Positions 61,638-64,000 of a stretch of DNA of 64,000 nt are shown piece after piece. The translations under genes were made by a program, and so were the position numbers. Each line of letters begins with the position of its first letter. Positions within the stretch are counted from its first letter, which is position 1. A model generated the notes under the pieces. The model was not told where the DNA came from, did not search any database, and saw only the letters and a list, made by a program, of their open reading frames with translations. This DNA is from Flavobacterium sp. K5-23. GTDB lineage: Bacteria > Bacteroidota > Bacteroidia > Flavobacteriales > Flavobacteriaceae. The stretch spans positions 3,133,501-3,197,500 of the forward strand of contig NZ_CP056783.1 in the NCBI RefSeq assembly GCF_023278045.1, in the 5' to 3' direction.

Positions 61638-62195
61638 ATGAAAACCGAAAAAGAAAAAATGATGGCTGGGGAATTATATCTTTCCGGTAATGACGAACTT
61701 AGAAAAGACCGCCGAAAAGCAAAGAATCTGCTCCATCGATTGAATGTAACGGAATACCGAATTACAAAACAAGCTCGGTTGCTGCTTGCTGAATTAATCC
61801 CAAATACAGCTTCTAATTTTTATGTGGAGCCACCTTTTTTCTGTGATTACGGTTATAATATTCATTGTGGCGAAAATGTGTATTTCAATACTAACTGCGT
61901 CGTTTTGGATGCTTCAAAAGTAACTATCGGATCTAATGTGTTGTTTGGCCCCGGAGTTCAATTGTACACAGCGACACACCCTATTGATGCCGAAACACGT
62001 AGAACACATTCGCTTTCAAAACCCATAACCATTGGCGATGATTGCTGGATAGGTGGAAATGCTATAATTTGTCCAGGTGTGACCATTGGAAAAGGTTGTG
62101 TTATTGGTGCAGGATCAGTAGTTACTAAAGATGTTCCTGATAATTCTATGGCCGTGGGAAATCCGGCAAAAATCAATCGGAAACTAAATCAATAA
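61638..62195 (+). CDS. Sugar O-acetyltransferase (maltose O-acetyltransferase family)
   Basis: 185 aa. Mac N-terminal helix (KEKMMAGELYLSGNDELRKD) and left-handed beta-helix repeats: FFCDYGYNIHCGENVYFN, FGPGVQLYTATHPID (catalytic His), IGDDCWIGGNAIICPGVTIG. Cytosolic transfer of acetyl from acetyl-CoA to a sugar hydroxyl. First gene of a close plus-strand run of four. Confidence 0.92.
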   Translation: MKTEKEKMMAGELYLSGNDELRKDRRKAKNLLHRLNVTEYRITKQARLLLAELIPNTASNFYVEPPFFCDYGYNIHCGENVYFNTNCVVLDASKVTIGSNVLFGPGVQLYTATHPIDAETRRTHSLSKPITIGDDCWIGGNAIICPGVTIGKGCVIGAGSVVTKDVPDNSMAVGNPAKINRKLNQ

Positions 62196-62198
62196 AAT

Positions 62199-62459
62199 AT
62201 GCCCCATTTATTAGCTAAACTAAGTAATGTTCCAATAGATTTTATTGCCGAAATCTTAGAAAAAGACAAAGAATATCACGCTTCCCAAGGAATGTATTTA
62301 GAAAACATTTGGCAAAACGCGGATAACGAAAATGAAGTTTTCTTTATGTTTAAAATTGATTCTATCGAAAAAACAAAAATGCTAATTGACAAATTACACA
62401 CAGAGGCTTTGATAGAAAATCCTGAAGAAAATTTACCCACAATGCTATATTTAGAATAA
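62199..62459 (+). CDS. Small protein of unknown function
   Basis: 86 aa, soluble, acidic; MPHLLAKLSNVPIDFIAEIL at the start. Alternating helix/strand (EVFFMFKIDSIEKTKMLIDK) suggests a ferredoxin-like alpha/beta fold, as in small dimeric alpha-beta barrel proteins, but no family is recognised. It starts 3 bp after the acetyltransferase stop and ends 5 bp before the DUF998 gene. Confidence 0.65.
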   Translation: MPHLLAKLSNVPIDFIAEILEKDKEYHASQGMYLENIWQNADNENEVFFMFKIDSIEKTKMLIDKLHTEALIENPEENLPTMLYLE

Positions 62460-62464
62460 TACGT

Positions 62465-63094
62465 ATGATTACATCTAAAGCATATTCAATTGGGATTACG
62501 GGAGTAGTTCTATTTGTACTAACAACTATAATAGGAACGTTTTTACATCCAAATTACAACAATTACTCACAATTCATAAGTGAATTATACGCGGTCGAAG
62601 CTCCAAATGCAGATTTAATTAGGTATTTAGGATACATTCCATCCGGGGTTTTATTTTTATTATTTTCATTTTTTGCAATAAAAGAAACCCCTAAATCTTC
62701 ACTGAAAAATGCTGGCTTTATTGGAATCGGTTTAAGCTATGGATTAGGCACTATAATTTGTGGTTATTTCAACTGTGACATTGGTTGTAACCCTGAATTT
62801 ATCAATCCTAGTTTATCTCAAATTATTCACAACCTTAGTGGTTTCCTTACTTATTGCATTGTTCCGGGTTCAATATTTCTAATTGCCATTAAATCTAGAA
62901 AATGGGAGAATGGAGTTCCTTTTTCAAATTGGAGTTATATACTTTCATTAGTGAGCTTTATTTTTGTTTTTATATTAAATACAAATCTAAATTCCCCTTA
63001 CAAAGGACTAATACAAAGAGTCATCGAAATTAGTATTCTGTTTTGGATTGTACTATGCGCTTTTTATATAAAAAAACAATTCAATAATGCTTGA
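62465..63094 (+). CDS. DUF998 membrane protein
   Basis: 209 aa, six predicted helices. GITGVVLFVLTTIIGTFLHP, SQFISELYAVEAPNADLIRY and a later HNLSGFLTYCIVPGS helix are the DUF998 layout. Cys in FNCDIGCNP and FIN follow the third helix. Function unknown. It overlaps the next gene by 8 bp. Confidence 0.82.
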   Translation: MITSKAYSIGITGVVLFVLTTIIGTFLHPNYNNYSQFISELYAVEAPNADLIRYLGYIPSGVLFLLFSFFAIKETPKSSLKNAGFIGIGLSYGLGTIICGYFNCDIGCNPEFINPSLSQIIHNLSGFLTYCIVPGSIFLIAIKSRKWENGVPFSNWSYILSLVSFIFVFILNTNLNSPYKGLIQRVIEISILFWIVLCAFYIKKQFNNA

Positions 63095-63476
63095 ACTTTA
63101 TAAGATCCACCATACTGCTATCATTTGTTCTGATTACCCTAAGTCTAAACATTTTTACACTGAAATCTTGGGTTTGGAAATCAAACAGGAAATTTATAGA
63201 GAAGAACGAGATTCTTATAAATTGGATTTGTCTTTGAACGGAATCTATGTTCTTGAACTTTTTTCATTCCCAAATCCGCCTAAAAGAACTTCAAGACCGG
63301 AAGCAACAGGATTACGTCATTTAGCATTTGAAGTGAATGATATTGAGAAAAATCGGGATTTATTAATCTCAAACAACATTTCATCTGAAACGATTAGAGT
63401 TGATGAACATACAGGCAAACGTTTTTTCTTTATTTCAGATCCAGATGATTTACCGATAGAGTTTTACGAGAAATAG
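63087..63476 (+). CDS. VOC-family (glyoxalase/bleomycin resistance-like) protein
   Basis: 129 aa, two beta-alpha-beta-beta-beta modules. Metal-ligand candidates: His8/9 in YKIHHTAIICSDYPKSKHFY, Glu in YVLELFSFPN, His in GLRHLAFEVNDIEKN, and Glu in DLPIEFYEK. The YaeR/SMU1112c-like subgroup; substrate not known. Starts inside the DUF998 gene. Confidence 0.88.
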   Translation: MLELYKIHHTAIICSDYPKSKHFYTEILGLEIKQEIYREERDSYKLDLSLNGIYVLELFSFPNPPKRTSRPEATGLRHLAFEVNDIEKNRDLLISNNISSETIRVDEHTGKRFFFISDPDDLPIEFYEK

Positions 63477-63531
63477 TCAAAAATCTTATCAACAAATCAC
63501 ATTTCTTAAAACTATATCTAAAATTAAATTT

Positions 63532-63539
63532 TACCTTTG
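63532..63539 (+). promoter_or_regulatory. TAnnTTTG -7 element of the last gene
   Basis: TACCTTTG, +1 near 63544, leader about 19 nt to the ATG at 63563. Confidence 0.5.
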
Positions 63540-63562
63540 ACCTTTCATTAAAAACAAAGATT

Positions 63563-64000
63563 ATGGTTTACAAGTTCAGAGTAATTCTAGATGCAGAAGA
63601 AGATATTTTTAGAGATATTGCAATACTTGAAGAAGACACTTTAGAAGATTTACACAATGCAATTTTCAATTCTTTTGGGTTTGATGGTATGGAAGTAGCT
63701 TCTTTCTATACTTGCGATGAAACCTGGAATCAAGAGGATGAAATTCCGCTTTTCGACACTGGAGACGTTATCGGCGAAACTAAAACGATGAGCGATTATG
63801 CACTATCGGACATATTAGACAAAGAAAACAACAAAATCATATACGTTTACGATTTCATCAATATGTGGACTTTCCTTGTTGAACTTGCAGCTATTGAAGA
63901 TCAAGTTGCAGGAAACATTTATCCAGAAACTTTGTTCTCACACGGGGAAATGCCTGATGAGGCAATGGAAAAAAACTTCGAAGCTGATAATGCAGATGAT
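63563..64000 (+). CDS. Plasmid pRiA4b ORF-3-like protein, cut by the right edge
   Basis: 146 codons visible with no stop. The N-terminus MVYKFRVILDAEEDIFRDIA, then LEDLHNAIFNSFGFDGMEVA, and IIYVYDFINMWTFLVELAAI follow the PRiA4_ORF3 domain pattern (also called IS1096 passenger TnpR-like). The family has unknown function; the usual C-terminal part lies beyond the window. Strongly acidic at the visible end. Confidence 0.75.
   Translation, partial: MVYKFRVILDAEEDIFRDIAILEEDTLEDLHNAIFNSFGFDGMEVASFYTCDETWNQEDEIPLFDTGDVIGETKTMSDYALSDILDKENNKIIYVYDFINMWTFLVELAAIEDQVAGNIYPETLFSHGEMPDEAMEKNFEADNADD

Overview
The window looks like a chromosomal segment of a Flavobacterium-type bacterium (phylum Bacteroidetes). 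The evidence is low GC, TAnnTTTG promoter elements, almost no Shine-Dalgarno sequences, several TTG starts, a fused CcoNO cytochrome oxidase subunit, an OstA-like LPS-assembly protein, DUF5606, and a CcoGHIQS cluster. Nearly all of it is ordinary chromosome. The only mobile element is a broken IS3-family copy at the left edge.

Layout: 1-985 holds the IS3 remnant (orfA plus a frameshifted orfB that runs off the edge). 1000-1178 is a heptamer repeat island and a strong hairpin. 1.2-9.4 kb is housekeeping: a NUDIX hydrolase divergent from pyrE, then birA, rsfS, ftsH, and a tightly packed LUD-cdsA-psd-ACBP-SOD operon for membrane lipid and redox functions. 9.7-19.4 kb has a GH13 amylase lipoprotein, an OstA-like protein, a class III aminotransferase, a TPR protein, aroE and a DUF349 protein. 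19.6-31.1 kb is a microaerobic block: hemN, then on the minus strand ccoI, ccoS, ccoNO, ccoQ, ccoP, ccoG, ccoH, a SafE-type membrane protein and a DUF465 protein, and finally a Crp/Fnr regulator. Three promoters in this block (hemN, ccoS, ccoI) carry the same FNR-like palindrome at exactly the same distance from the -7 element, so the block reads as a self-contained Fnr regulon.

31.4-44.0 kb: flavin oxidoreductase, amino acid permease, mazG, DUF5606, def, FUSC transporter, mqo, ruvX, an acyltransferase-SGNH protein and dapD. 44.1-51.0 kb is an LPS/surface-glycan cluster: Kdo-kinase-like protein, heptosyltransferase-like GT9, five GT2 enzymes and a polysaccharide deacetylase. 51.0-55.0 kb: threonylcarbamoyl-AMP synthase, CCA-adding/HD enzyme, heme A synthase and a CDP-alcohol phosphatidyltransferase, with a 102-bp MITE-like hairpin between the first two. 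55.1-59.0 kb is the most unusual locus: a LytS/LytTR two-component pair with four related 2TM domains, one fused to the kinase and three free-standing between kinase and regulator. 59.2-64.0 kb: TonB-dependent receptor, sugar O-acetyltransferase, an unknown small protein, DUF998, a VOC protein and a pRiA4b ORF-3-like protein cut by the right edge.

A second theme is a set of intergenic islands with a 7-bp period but different unit sequences (ACTGANN, GTTAGGA, TTAAACT, GGGTTTT, GTCNAAA). No tRNA, rRNA or CRISPR array was seen.
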